Under the pieces are notes generated by a model that had not been told where the DNA came from, made no database searches, and saw only the letters and a list, made by a program, of their open reading frames with translations. Positions 6,988-16,400 of a DNA stretch of 17,913 bases are shown one piece after another. Where the stretch lies: contig JAOZRM010000041.1 of NCBI GenBank assembly GCA_029940175.1, positions 1 through 17,913 of the forward strand, written 5' to 3'. The translations under genes and the position numbers were made by a program. Position 1 is the stretch's first letter. The number at the start of each line of letters is the position of its first letter. The DNA is from Candidatus Sabulitectum sp. (GTDB lineage: Bacteria > Fermentibacterota > Fermentibacteria > Fermentibacterales > JCC-6).

Positions 6988-8537
6988 TGCTGATGCCCAG
7001 AAAAGACATCTTTGCTGTAGTGATCCTTTTTCTCATTGTCTGGCTGGTTACCGTTATACCTGTTCTTCGTTCTCCTCTTGGAAGTTATCCTGTAGTTGAC
7101 GCTTCCTGGCATGATGCGTGGGCAAAAGAAATCGCAGATGGGGACGTTTTCATCTATGCTCCTTATTTCAGAGCCCCACTTTATCCAATGATTCTTGGTT
7201 TTGTGTATACATTTACCGGCAATTCAATGATTTCCGGTATTCTTCTCAGTCTTTTCTTTGGTGTATTCTCCGTTCACCTGATTCATCGAATTGTTTATGA
7301 AAGGGCTGGCAGAATACCCTCACTGGCAGCAGCTTTGATCTGGATTCTGCATGGAGTGAACATATTTTACAGTTCTACCCTGCTCATTACTCCCATGTAC
7401 ATTTTTCTTCTTCTACTCTCCTTTTTTCTTCTTGACGGTGAAAAATCGAATCCCCTGGGCTGGTTTATTCTGGCGCTTACGGCTATTACCCGTCCTGGTG
7501 CTGTTCTGCTTTTTCCTCTTGCACTGATTCTCTACCGCAGGGCTTGGAAAAGCAGCTGGCTGCTGTTGATTCCTGTTGTTCTTGTGTGGACAGTAAACAT
7601 GGTTCATGGGGACGGCGGCACTGTGATATCCAGTCAGGGTGGAATAAACATGTACATAGGAAGTGGACCGGATGCGGACGGATATACAGCGTTTGCCCCA
7701 CAGGGTGAAGGCATCCCGTCTGATTCCATTCCGTATCTGGACAATGTATGGGCAGCCAGTTATGCACCTTTTGAAGAGGAAGTACTGCCTTCAGAAGTTT
7801 CATCCTGGTGGGTACGAAGAACAGCAGATCACATAATTGGTAATCCATCCGTTTTTCTAGAGCTTATGTGGAAGAAACTTATCTATCTGATCTCACCGGT
7901 GGCTATACCGGGGAACTACGATGTTTATTACTTTAACAGATATTCTCCTGTTTTGAGAATACTTGCTGGTTCACCGGATCTACCTGTTTCCGGTCTGCTT
8001 ATCTGGTTGCTGATACCTGGGGCACTGCTGGCGGGGAGGCTGTCTTACCGTGAGCGGAATGTTTTACTGTGGGCTTTTTGTCTTGCTGCAGGACTATTTC
8101 CTTTTTTTGTAACAGCGAGACTCAGATTACCTGTAATTCCCTTCATGGTTATATTACTTGTGCCCAGGGTTCTAAAAAACATGAGAAGAAGTCTTTTGTT
8201 TTCTCCAGCAGGGTTGGCTGCGGGAGTTGGTCTTGCGCTGATCACCGCCGGTACTGTTGAAGCAGGCGGGGTCAACATGGCCTTCCATGATGGAGTGGCG
8301 CATTTTCAGCATGGTGACCAGTTCAGGGCAGAGCTTCTTTTGCTGGAGGCAGTTGAAACTGCTTTTGACAGGGAAGACGGTATTGATCTTAACGGAGTGG
8401 ATGCACTGTACAATCTGGGCGTCCTGAGTATAAGAGGGCAAGACACAGCGTCAGCAAGAATGTACTGGGAGATGGCTCTTTCAAGAGATCCCGGATATGT
8501 TCCTGCCAGGGAAGCACTCATGGGGTTGACCAGATGA
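6987..8537 (+). CDS. GT-C-type membrane glycosyltransferase (PMT/ArnT-like) with C-terminal TPR
   Basis: This 516-residue polytopic protein has about ten hydrophobic segments (for example 9-27, 80-100, 110-150, 158-182, 190-204, 335-350, 356-392, 404-422). The first extracytoplasmic loop (28-62) carries Asp38 in DASWHDAW and the FRAPLYP element. Near the last helices, TARLRLPVIPFMVIL (376-390) matches the RxRLPxxP motif common in dolichyl/polyprenyl-phosphate-sugar-dependent transferases. A soluble loop covers about 205-300. After residue 428 come two TPR-like repeats (FHDGVAHFQHGDQFRAELLLLEAVE; YNLGVLSIRGQDTASARMYWEMAL). The start ATG overlaps the stop of rfaE2, and an in-frame ATG at 6993 is possible. 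The neighbourhood points to LPS or surface glycan modification. Donor and acceptor cannot be told from sequence; oligosaccharide flippase or ligase roles are less likely. Confidence 0.75.
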   Translation: MLMPRKDIFAVVILFLIVWLVTVIPVLRSPLGSYPVVDASWHDAWAKEIADGDVFIYAPYFRAPLYPMILGFVYTFTGNSMISGILLSLFFGVFSVHLIHRIVYERAGRIPSLAAALIWILHGVNIFYSSTLLITPMYIFLLLLSFFLLDGEKSNPLGWFILALTAITRPGAVLLFPLALILYRRAWKSSWLLLIPVVLVWTVNMVHGDGGTVISSQGGINMYIGSGPDADGYTAFAPQGEGIPSDSIPYLDNVWAASYAPFEEEVLPSEVSSWWVRRTADHIIGNPSVFLELMWKKLIYLISPVAIPGNYDVYYFNRYSPVLRILAGSPDLPVSGLLIWLLIPGALLAGRLSYRERNVLLWAFCLAAGLFPFFVTARLRLPVIPFMVILLVPRVLKNMRRSLLFSPAGLAAGVGLALITAGTVEAGGVNMAFHDGVAHFQHGDQFRAELLLLEAVETAFDREDGIDLNGVDALYNLGVLSIRGQDTASARMYWEMALSRDPGYVPAREALMGLTR

Positions 8538-8554
8538 TCCTATTGAACCATAAA
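8526..8554 (+). promoter_or_regulatory. Possible sigma-70-like promoter for hppA
   Basis: TTGACC (8526-8531), exactly 17 bases, then CATAAA (8549-8554) lie across the end of the preceding gene and about 57 bases before the hppA start. The spacing is ideal but the -10 is only a partial match. Confidence 0.35.
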
Positions 8555-8610
8555 CGCTGTATCTTAGGGTGTGTTAAGAAAATCACAAAGTCTGTTGTAT
8601 GGAGGCTGTT

Positions 8611-10701
8611 TTGAATCTGAAACTATTGTTTGACTATTTCCCCCCTGTTGTGGCCATTCTGGCCGGTGTTGCCGCCTGGCTCATCTTTCTGAATGTCAGG
8701 AAGAAACCACAGGGTACCGATAAGATGAAGAAGCTCGCGTCGATGATCCATTCCGGGGCAATGACCTATCTTAAGACCCAGTATAGAATCCTGTTGATCT
8801 TTGTTCTTCTTATAGCACTTCTTCTTTTCTTCGGAGTTAACAGAGCTACATCTCTTGCCTTTATAGCCGGTGCCCTGTTCAGTATGATTGCTGGAGCAGC
8901 AGGCATGAGTGCTGCTACAATGGGTAATGTAAGAACCACCCATGCGGCCAGAAACAACATATCTGATGCATTGTCTGCTGCTTTCGGCAGTGGAAGTGTC
9001 ATGGGGTTTGCTGTTGCAGGCCTGGGGCTTCTTGGAGTCTCTGTGTTCTACCTGATTTTCCATGAGGTTGAAACTGTTAAGGTTTTTCTTCAGAATTTTC
9101 TGGGAATGGAAAGTATTGATCTTAACAGCATTGCCGGTTTCGGCATGGGTGCAAGCAGTATAGCACTGTTCGCCAGGGTAGGTGGAGGTATCTTCACCAA
9201 GAGTGCTGACGTGGGAGCTGATCTGGTTGGAAAAATTGAGGCAGGTATTCCAGAAGATGATCCACGTAATCCCGCAGTAATAGCAGATAACGTGGGAGAT
9301 AACGTTGGTGATGTTGCAGGAATGGGAGCTGACCTCTTTGAGTCCTTTGTGGGCTGTATCATTGCTGCGATTGTTCTTGCATTTTCAATGAATTACAATG
9401 CAATTTCTACACTATATTCTGGTACGGTCCCTGATGTTGAGCATCTTGGTAAAACATCCCTTATTGCTCTTCCCCTTGTTCTTGCAGCGCTTGGAACAGT
9501 TGCAAGTTTTGCCGGCGCATTGTTTGTAAAGCTTTTTAGAAAGGGCTCACCTCATGATGTGCTTCGCAACGCAACATTTATAAGTGCAGGTCTTGCCATA
9601 CTTTCTGCTTTCTGGGCAGTGAATTATCTTGGAATTGCAATGGGTGTTTTCTGGGCAATTACCGCCGGAGTGGTCTCGGGTACGGCAATTGGTCTTATTA
9701 CAGAATTCTACACCAGCAGCAAACCTGTAAAACAAATTGCTGCTGCTACAAAGACAGGACCGGCAACAACTATTATCGAAGGTATCGCGGTGGGAATGGA
9801 ATCCACAGTGGGACCAATACTGTTCATTGTTGCGGCAATTCTGGTGAGTCACCATTATGCCGGGCTGTACGGCATTGCACTTGCAGCTCTTGGTATGCTT
9901 ATGAATGTTGGAATGACCATGTCTGTGGATGCCTACGGTCCAGTTGCTGATAATGCAGGTGGTATTGCTGAGATGGCCGGTCTTCCGGAAGAAGTAAGAA
10001 AGAGAACTGATGAACTCGATGCCCTTGGCAACACCACTGCCGCCATGGGTAAGGGTTTTGCAATTGGTTCTGCGGCATTAACTTCTCTTGCTCTTTTCTC
10101 TGCCTATGCTAAGGTAACCGGATTGTTTGAAGCCGGCATTAATATTTTGAATCCCAATGTGGTTGCAGGATTGTTCCTGGGTGGTCTTCTTCCATTCGTA
10201 TTTGCTTCTATCACCCTTAGAGCAGTTGGCAGAACGGCTATGAAGATGGTTGAAGAGGTGCGAAGACAGTTCCGTGATATCAAAGGTCTTATGGAAGGCA
10301 CAGCAGATCCCGAGACAGAAAAATGTGTTGACATCGCGACAAAAGGTGCTCTCCATGAAATGATTCTTCCAGGGATCATGGCACTTATTGTTCCCGTAGT
10401 TGTTTATTTCGGATTCGGTGATAGTGGAGCAGAAACACTCGGTGGTCTTCTTGCCGGTTCAATTGTAACCGGTGTTCTGCTGGCCATATTCATGTCCAAC
10501 AGTGGTGGAGCATGGGATAATGCCAAGAAATACATAGAGGCTGGAAACATGGGAGGAAAAGGCAGTCCCAGTCATGATGCAGCTGTTATGGGTGATACTG
10601 TTGGTGATCCATTCAAGGACACCAGTGGTCCATCTCTTAACATTCTGATCAAACTGATGACTGTTGTCGCCCTTGTTCTTGCACAAGTCCAGGTGGGCTG
10701 A
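8611..10701 (+). CDS. hppA: Membrane-bound ion-translocating pyrophosphatase, K+-dependent type
   Basis: The enzyme hydrolyses pyrophosphate and pumps Na+ and/or H+ across the inner membrane. It is a polytopic protein of 696 residues from TTG (700 from the ATG at 8599), the normal family length of about 16 helices. Pyrophosphate-binding signatures are all present: DVGADLVGKIEAGIPEDDPRNP (from residue 200), ADNVGDNVGDVAGMGADLFES, and the C-terminal MGDTVGDPFKDTSGPSLN. GNTTAAMGKG has Ala at residue 477, where K+-independent enzymes carry Lys, so K+-dependence is predicted. ADLFES keeps the Glu that forms the ion gate in Na+-type enzymes, but the pumped ion is not settled. The TTG at 8611 is chosen because GGAGG (8601-8605) lies five bases before it; that GGAGG would otherwise sit inside the coding sequence of the ATG at 8599. 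It probably lets the cell conserve energy from biosynthetic pyrophosphate. Confidence 0.95.
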   Translation: MNLKLLFDYFPPVVAILAGVAAWLIFLNVRKKPQGTDKMKKLASMIHSGAMTYLKTQYRILLIFVLLIALLLFFGVNRATSLAFIAGALFSMIAGAAGMSAATMGNVRTTHAARNNISDALSAAFGSGSVMGFAVAGLGLLGVSVFYLIFHEVETVKVFLQNFLGMESIDLNSIAGFGMGASSIALFARVGGGIFTKSADVGADLVGKIEAGIPEDDPRNPAVIADNVGDNVGDVAGMGADLFESFVGCIIAAIVLAFSMNYNAISTLYSGTVPDVEHLGKTSLIALPLVLAALGTVASFAGALFVKLFRKGSPHDVLRNATFISAGLAILSAFWAVNYLGIAMGVFWAITAGVVSGTAIGLITEFYTSSKPVKQIAAATKTGPATTIIEGIAVGMESTVGPILFIVAAILVSHHYAGLYGIALAALGMLMNVGMTMSVDAYGPVADNAGGIAEMAGLPEEVRKRTDELDALGNTTAAMGKGFAIGSAALTSLALFSAYAKVTGLFEAGINILNPNVVAGLFLGGLLPFVFASITLRAVGRTAMKMVEEVRRQFRDIKGLMEGTADPETEKCVDIATKGALHEMILPGIMALIVPVVVYFGFGDSGAETLGGLLAGSIVTGVLLAIFMSNSGGAWDNAKKYIEAGNMGGKGSPSHDAAVMGDTVGDPFKDTSGPSLNILIKLMTVVALVLAQVQVG

Positions 10702-10716
10702 GAAGGGAAAACAAAA

Positions 10717-10959
10717 ATGAGCGAAGTACTGGAGTTCAACGAAGAGAACGTTATAGCCAAACTTGAAGAAGTTCGCCCTATGCTTCAGGCAGATGGTGGA
10801 GATATAGAATTTGTAGCCATTGACGGGAAAGTTGTTCAGGTAAGGCTTCAGGGTTCCTGCAGTGGATGTGCTTTTGCCACAATGACCCTGCAGTTCGGAG
10901 TTGAAAAGACACTCAAGAAGTATTTTCCGGAGATGGAGCGGGTTGAGAACCTGCAGTAA
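10717..10959 (+). CDS. NifU-like C-terminal-domain Fe-S scaffold protein
   Basis: This 80-residue protein consists of a NifU C-terminal (Nfu) domain only. The hallmark is GSCSGCAFA, with Cys48 and Cys51 (CxxC), two such chains together binding a labile [4Fe-4S] cluster. The preceding VRPMLQADGGDIEFVAIDGKVVQVRLQG is the usual first half of the domain. It is expected to carry clusters to apoproteins in the cytoplasm. AAGGGA about ten bases before the ATG supports the start, and it lies 15 bases after hppA. Its 3' end overlaps the likely start of rsmB. No NifS/IscS is in the window. Confidence 0.93.
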   Translation: MSEVLEFNEENVIAKLEEVRPMLQADGGDIEFVAIDGKVVQVRLQGSCSGCAFATMTLQFGVEKTLKKYFPEMERVENLQ

Positions 10960-12145
10960 AATCAGGGGAACAGCTTCAAGAGTCCAGGCTTGTCTACTGT
11001 TGAGGGGGAGCACCGAAAAGCTCCCCCTCTCTTCAGAGGATATGGCCTTTGCTACAAGAATGTACCGGGAAGCTGTCATCTGGCGAAAAAGAGTAGATCA
11101 TGCTCTTTGCAGATACGTCAGACAACCTCTGGATACTCTGGATGCTGATGTTCTCTGCAGCCTAAGAATCGGTGCAGTCCAACTGCTTATTCTTTCCACA
11201 CCGGCACATGCTGCAGTTTCTGCAACTGTCGAGGCACATTCCCGGCGTAAGACCAGAGGACTTGTAAATGCTGTTCTTAGAAAGATAGCCAGCCATTCCG
11301 AGAAAGATGACCTTTCTTTACACGTGCGATACTCCCATCCTGAAGTACTGGTGGACAGATGGGTAAGTCGTTACGGAAAGGCAACTGCTGAAAAGCTGCT
11401 GGACTGGAATAATCAACCACCGCCACTTGGTGGATATGCATTTGGAAAGATCCCTGAGGATACTCTTCCTGGGTTATTTCTTAAGCGCTATCGAAACATA
11501 AAGCGTCAAGGAGCTTTCCAGGTTCCTGATCTTTTTTACATTCAGGATGAATCTGCCGCCCTTGTTGGCCGTGGAATGGCTGAATTGCCCGGGGAAACAG
11601 TTCTTGAACTTGGTGCAGCTCCAGGTGGCAAAACAGCACATCTTAACGGTAACGGATTCGTAGTAGCACTGGATAAGAAAAGAAAAAGGATGGGACGATG
11701 GCTCGAGAACAGGGAAAGAATGCACTGGAAAGATTGCTACCCCATTGCTGCAGACAGTGCCAGGCTTCCATTTGAAACTGAATTCGACAAGGTTCTGGTT
11801 GATGCTCCCTGCACTAATACCGGTGTTTACAGAAGAAGATTTGATGCCCGGTGGAACTGGACACCAAAGTTGGAACAGGGGCTTATCAGAATTCAGCAAA
11901 AGATGCTTCAGGAAGCATCCGTAGCAGTAAAACCCGGTGGAGTGCTTGTATACTCCACATGCAGTATTGAACCTGCGGAGAACATCGGGGTTGTACAGTA
12001 TTTTGAACGAGCTAATTCCGAATTTCAGAGAATTCCATTTCCCGCCCCTGCAAGTTTACTCAACGGCGAAGGATATCTTTCAATTTTTCCTCCTGAGGCA
12101 GGGCTGGACGGTCTTTTTGCAGTTTCATGGATGCGTAAGAGCTGA
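10943..12145 (+). CDS. rsmB: 16S rRNA m5C967 methyltransferase, RsmB/Sun family
   Basis: The protein transfers a methyl group from S-adenosylmethionine to a cytosine in 16S rRNA. Numbered from TTG at 10943 (400 residues), the N-terminal NusB-like RNA-binding domain covers about 12-120 (ASRVQACLLLR, SSEDMAFATRMYREAV, RKTRGLVNAVLRK). The Rossmann methyltransferase domain covers about 200-398, with SAM motif LELGAAPGGKTAHL, motif IV VDAPCTNTG (Cys290) and motif VI YSTCSIEP (Cys340). Cys340 is the expected nucleophile and Cys290 assists product release. The start is uncertain. ATG at 10901 would overlap the NifU gene by 59 bases, TTG at 10943 has a GGAG four bases before it, and ATG at 11042 would cut off the first NusB helix. 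The stretch between the first NusB helix and SSEDMAFAT is shorter than usual and coincides with a strong hairpin. Confidence 0.9.
   Translation: MRTCSKIRGTASRVQACLLLRGSTEKLPLSSEDMAFATRMYREAVIWRKRVDHALCRYVRQPLDTLDADVLCSLRIGAVQLLILSTPAHAAVSATVEAHSRRKTRGLVNAVLRKIASHSEKDDLSLHVRYSHPEVLVDRWVSRYGKATAEKLLDWNNQPPPLGGYAFGKIPEDTLPGLFLKRYRNIKRQGAFQVPDLFYIQDESAALVGRGMAELPGETVLELGAAPGGKTAHLNGNGFVVALDKKRKRMGRWLENRERMHWKDCYPIAADSARLPFETEFDKVLVDAPCTNTGVYRRRFDARWNWTPKLEQGLIRIQQKMLQEASVAVKPGGVLVYSTCSIEPAENIGVVQYFERANSEFQRIPFPAPASLLNGEGYLSIFPPEAGLDGLFAVSWMRKS
11003..11034 (+). terminator. Terminator-like hairpin within the 5' end of rsmB
   Basis: AGGGGGAGC (11003-11011) pairs perfectly with GCTCCCCCT (11020-11028) around an 8-base loop, and is followed by CTCTTC, which is a poor U tract. 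It lies 43 bases past the NifU stop but inside the apparent rsmB reading frame. The stem is clear; whether it stops transcription is not. Confidence 0.35.
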
Positions 12146-12157
12146 GAGGATCAGGAA

Positions 12158-13315
12158 TTGAGTTCAAAAACCGGATTTTTATGGGTCTCATTAATCCTGG
12201 TTGCAGTACTGTATGCCATGTCTCTGTCCTTACCGTTCTCTGACGATTCTTCAGTCAACCAACACGAAAACGAAGAAACAAATTCAGACTGGATCAGAAG
12301 TGATGATCAACCTACAGAGTATTCGTCTCTTTTCTATCCTGTCCGGATTCTGTTGTACAGGTTGCTCGATGGCAGTACCCGGTGGGTAGTAATGCTTTTT
12401 TCCGCAGTTGCCACATTTTTGAGCATTCAGGGAATGTATAAACTGGGAAGAAATCTTTCCTGTGAACTTGCAGGCTGGCTCTCTGCATTTGCACTTTTTG
12501 TCACCCCATTGTTTATCATCCATGCAATGAGACCCATGCAGGACACCGCAGTTGTTGCTGCAGTGATCTGGTCGCTGTACCTTTACACCAGGAAAAATTA
12601 CCTTTGGGCTACAATTTTATGCGTGCTTGCAACAGTGTTCGGAGACCAGGCTGTTCTTCTTGCATCAGCCTATCTTCTTGCCGAACTTTTTCAGACAGGT
12701 GTCAGGAAACCACGCCGTCTCCTGCTTTTTCTTTCACCCGTTCTTATTTTTGTTGCTACCGGTTTTTTTAACTTATCTGAAAACGGCCATTTCTTCTTTT
12801 GGGCATATGCTATAGAGAATTCCGGTTTAGAGGGGAACTGGCTTATAGACCGGGCAGGATCGCTTGGTTCACATCTGATAGCTGGTGATTTCAGGTGGTT
12901 TCCCATAACAGTTGCTCTTGCTGGAATGATCAGAGGTACAGGGCGTGACAGGGACAGACGGTCACTGCCATTCATTCTCATTCTTACTTTGCCGGCTCTT
13001 CTCTTTCCTCCTGACAGAATCGCCTTTCTGGTTTTTGTCACCACAATACTGGCTGTGTATTTGATTCAAAACAGACTGGTACTTGGCAGACTAACCACTG
13101 TGTTCATAGTTCTGCCTGTTTCAAGTGTTCTTTTTCATGTTTTCATTTCTCCTGTCGGCCAGTATCCCACTCTGTTTGATCTCCGGTGTATGATGCCTGT
13201 TTACCCGCTTATCATTCTTGGTTCAATCATTATGCTCTTCAAGTACTTTTCCCGCAGAACAGCATTTATCATTGGTTTAATTTCTGTTGTATCAACAGCA
13301 GCTGCAAACAGATAA
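12158..13315 (+). CDS. Polytopic membrane protein, GT-C glycosyltransferase-like (PMT_2 style)
   Basis: The 385-residue protein is mostly hydrophobic helices (about 5-24, 76-93, 104-121, 128-142, 148-164, 188-204, 246-258, 270-283, 288-303, 311-331, 346-361, 368-380). LSAFALFVTPLFIIHAMRPMQDTAVVAAVIWSLYLYTR (107-145) resembles the region of PMT_2/ArnT-like transferases where helices flank an A-x-DMPL motif; here the motif reads RPMQDTAV. The first loop (26-55) is unusually polar and acidic (SDD, HENEE, RSDD) and could supply the catalytic acid, but the usual HPP/DE pattern is not clear. A glycan transferase role is inferred, and another polytopic function cannot be excluded. The start is a TTG at 12158 with GAGGA upstream, 12 bases after rsmB, so it is probably co-transcribed. 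No terminator is visible after the stop. Confidence 0.6.
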   Translation: MSSKTGFLWVSLILVAVLYAMSLSLPFSDDSSVNQHENEETNSDWIRSDDQPTEYSSLFYPVRILLYRLLDGSTRWVVMLFSAVATFLSIQGMYKLGRNLSCELAGWLSAFALFVTPLFIIHAMRPMQDTAVVAAVIWSLYLYTRKNYLWATILCVLATVFGDQAVLLASAYLLAELFQTGVRKPRRLLLFLSPVLIFVATGFFNLSENGHFFFWAYAIENSGLEGNWLIDRAGSLGSHLIAGDFRWFPITVALAGMIRGTGRDRDRRSLPFILILTLPALLFPPDRIAFLVFVTTILAVYLIQNRLVLGRLTTVFIVLPVSSVLFHVFISPVGQYPTLFDLRCMMPVYPLIILGSIIMLFKYFSRRTAFIIGLISVVSTAAANR

Positions 13316-13347
13316 CACCGTTACGCCTTTCTTCCGCTCTTACTCCA

Positions 13348-13374
13348 TTGACGGTGAGTTACAGTTCCTAGTAT
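13348..13374 (+). promoter_or_regulatory. Weak candidate promoter of the hybrid kinase gene
   Basis: TTGACG (13348-13353) and TAGTAT (13369-13374) are separated by only 15 bases, in the 98-base gap between the GT-C-like gene and the kinase gene. The spacing is short for sigma-70, so this is a tentative call. Confidence 0.25.
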
Positions 13375-13413
13375 GCTTTTTCAGAGTGGGTTCGTTGAAT
13401 ACAGGGAGTTGCA

Positions 13414-16400
13414 ATGGAATCTGGTTCAAGTCCGGGAACCGATCTTAACGCCGATGTTCTACCCATACTGGAGTTACTTAATCAGGCTTTAAGCAGGTCT
13501 GCATCTCCAGGAGAAGCAGCTGAAGAGTTTGCAGATAAGCTGCGGGAGCTCACCGGTGCAGGAATAACCATTCTCATGCAATGCCATAGAGACTCCAGTA
13601 ACAAAAATCACCGCGTAGCAGCAATGGCTGTTGATCCCACAGGAGTTTCTGTAAAAGCGGACGACCTGGAATCACTTGCTCTCATAGCCCACGAGCTCAG
13701 TGAGTCTTCACTCTTGAAGTGGAACGATCACCAGAGCGAACCGACGAAACTTCTTTCTTCAATGGGGCTTGTAGGAGACTCCATATTCATTCCCCTCAGA
13801 GCTGGTTCCGTCAGAGTTGGTTGTCTGTTGCTGCTGGGCATACCCCGGGCCTCCGCCGAAGGCTCTATTCTGCTGCACATGCTGCAAGTAATGTCTTCAA
13901 CCATTGCTTTGATCTTTCGTAATGATCTTATTCACAATCAGATGGGTGAGAGTAGACATGGTCCTTTGCAGGAAAGAGTCACAGAGGATTTAAAGGAACG
14001 TAAGCAGAACTTCCAGGATCTTGTAGAGAATCTGCTGGATGGTGTGGTCATTGCTGATAAGTCAGGGAATCATATCTATGTGAACCACAGATTTGCCGAG
14101 ATAACAGGCTATACCGTGGAAGAACTGCTTAAGATGAACGGGCATGATTTTGATCGGCCTGAAGACCATGACATTCTGGAACAGAGAATGAAAGACCGTA
14201 TGTCAGGTAAACCTGTTGCTAAGGTATACCAGCGAATAATTGTAAGAAAAGATGGCTCTGAAAGATCAGTGGAGATGTCAACAACTGTAACGGATTGGCA
14301 GGGAGAGAAATGTCCCATGGCAATAGTCCATGACATCACCGATCGGAAACTTGCGGAAAAGGCTTTGCGTGAAAGCGAGAGGAAGTATCGCCTGCTTGCA
14401 GACAATACCGCAGACATCATCTGGTCTGTGGATCTTAACTTGAACTTCACCTATGTCAGTCCGTCTGTGCAGACAGTTCTCGGCTATACCTCAGAGGACA
14501 GGACAGGAACCAATTTAAGCGAACTCATCGATCAGGATTCCTTTACTAGAGTTACGAACATCGTCAAAGACCTGTTCAAACTGAGCCCTGAATCAAACCC
14601 TGTACTTTTTCAAATTGAAATGCTACACAGTGACGGGCATTACGTCCCTGTTGAGGTCCAGGGCCGGATGCTTTTTAACGAACAGGGAGAACCAGTTGGA
14701 TTGCTGGGCACTTCACGTGATGTAACTGAACGCAGGCAGGTTGAGGATGCTCTGCGAGACAGTGCACAGCGCTTGCGAATGTATTTTGACCAGGGGCTTC
14801 TGGGCATGGCCCTCACATCCGTTGAAAAGGACTGGATTGAGGTTAACGATGCTCTTTGTGAAATGTTCGGATATTCCCGTGAGGAGTTTTCAAGCCTTAC
14901 CTGGGCAGAGATGACTTACCCGGATGACCTTGAACCCGACGTGATTCAATTTAACCGAATGCTTTCAGGAGAAATTGAAAACTACTCTATTGATAAACGA
15001 TTTATTCGCAAAAATAGCAGCATATTCTACTCCTCAATTTCCGTTAATGCTGTTAGAAAAGCAGAAGGGGCATTGGATTATGTGGTGACATTTGTCAGTG
15101 ATATCACTGAGCGCAAGCTGGCAGAAAAAGCTCATCTAGACAGCGAGATGCGTCTCAAGGGTATGTTCAATCACATGAGCAGTGGTGTAGCTGTTTTTGA
15201 AAGCATCAATAACGGAGAAGATTTCAAGTTTCTTCAGCTGAATCCTGCCGGGCAGAGAATCAACAAGGCAAGTGAAGAACAGGTTGTGGGCAAAAGAATT
15301 ACGGATATTTTCCCCGGGGTTGTTAAGAATGGGCTTCTTGATGTGTTCAGACAAGTCTGGCAGACAGGAGAGCCTTTGCACAACCAGTCTGTACTATACA
15401 GCGATAACCGGATAACAGGGTGGCGTGAGCATTTTGTTTACCTTCTGGATACAGGGGAACTTGTGGCGATCTTTGATGATGTAACCGCCCGCAGAACCGC
15501 TGAGCTTGCTCTGGAGGAGAGGGAACATTACTACCGTATGCTGCTTCACTCCCTGCACGATGAAATAGTAGTTATTGACGAGAATTATCGAATAGTGGAT
15601 GTAAACAATTCCTTTATTGACAACAGCGGGCACAGCAGGAAAGAGGTTATAGGGGAATTCTGTTACAAAGTGACTCATGCCAGCAATGTTCCTTGTGATG
15701 AGCTGACGGGAGGGCATGAATGCATGCTGAAAGATGTGTTTAAAACAGGAAAAGCATTTAACTGCAGGCATACGCATGTGGGTGCTGATGGATCTCCAGT
15801 TTTTCTTGATATTCTTCTTTCCCCTATGAAGGATGCGAACGGAAATGTCATCCATGTGGTGGAAGCAATGCGTGATATTTCAGACATGATAGAGGTACAG
15901 GAAGAACGAAAGCGGTTGGCGGCAGCTATTGAACAGTCTGCTGAAACCATGGTAATTACAGATCTTGAAGGGAATATTCAGTACACCAACCCTGCCTTCG
16001 AAAAGATAACAGGGTACACTCGTGAAGAAGCAATCGGAAAGAATCCCAGAATTCTTCAGAGTGGTGAACATGATGTTTCTTTTTACATTGAGATGTGGGA
16101 TTCACTGATCAGTGGGAAAACCTGGAGTGGCAGATTCATTAACAGAAAGAAGGATGGATCTCTTTACACAGAGGAAGCAACCATCACTCCGGTACTGGAC
16201 AACTCCGGCAAAGCAGTAAACTACGTTGCAGTGAAGCGGGATATCACCGAAAATCTGAGACTTGAACAGCAGTACAGGCAGGCGCAGAAAGAGGAATCCA
16301 TCGGCCGGCTGGCTGGTGGCGTCGCCCATGATCTGAACAATTTGCTCACACCCATACTGGGGTACAGCGAACTGCTTCTTCGTGATTTCAGTTCCAGAGA

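Noticed and set aside
10459..11079. 206-codon minus-strand frame opposite the hppA end, the NifU-like gene and the rsmB start
   Set aside because: It overlaps three well-supported genes, and its translation has no domain-like pattern.
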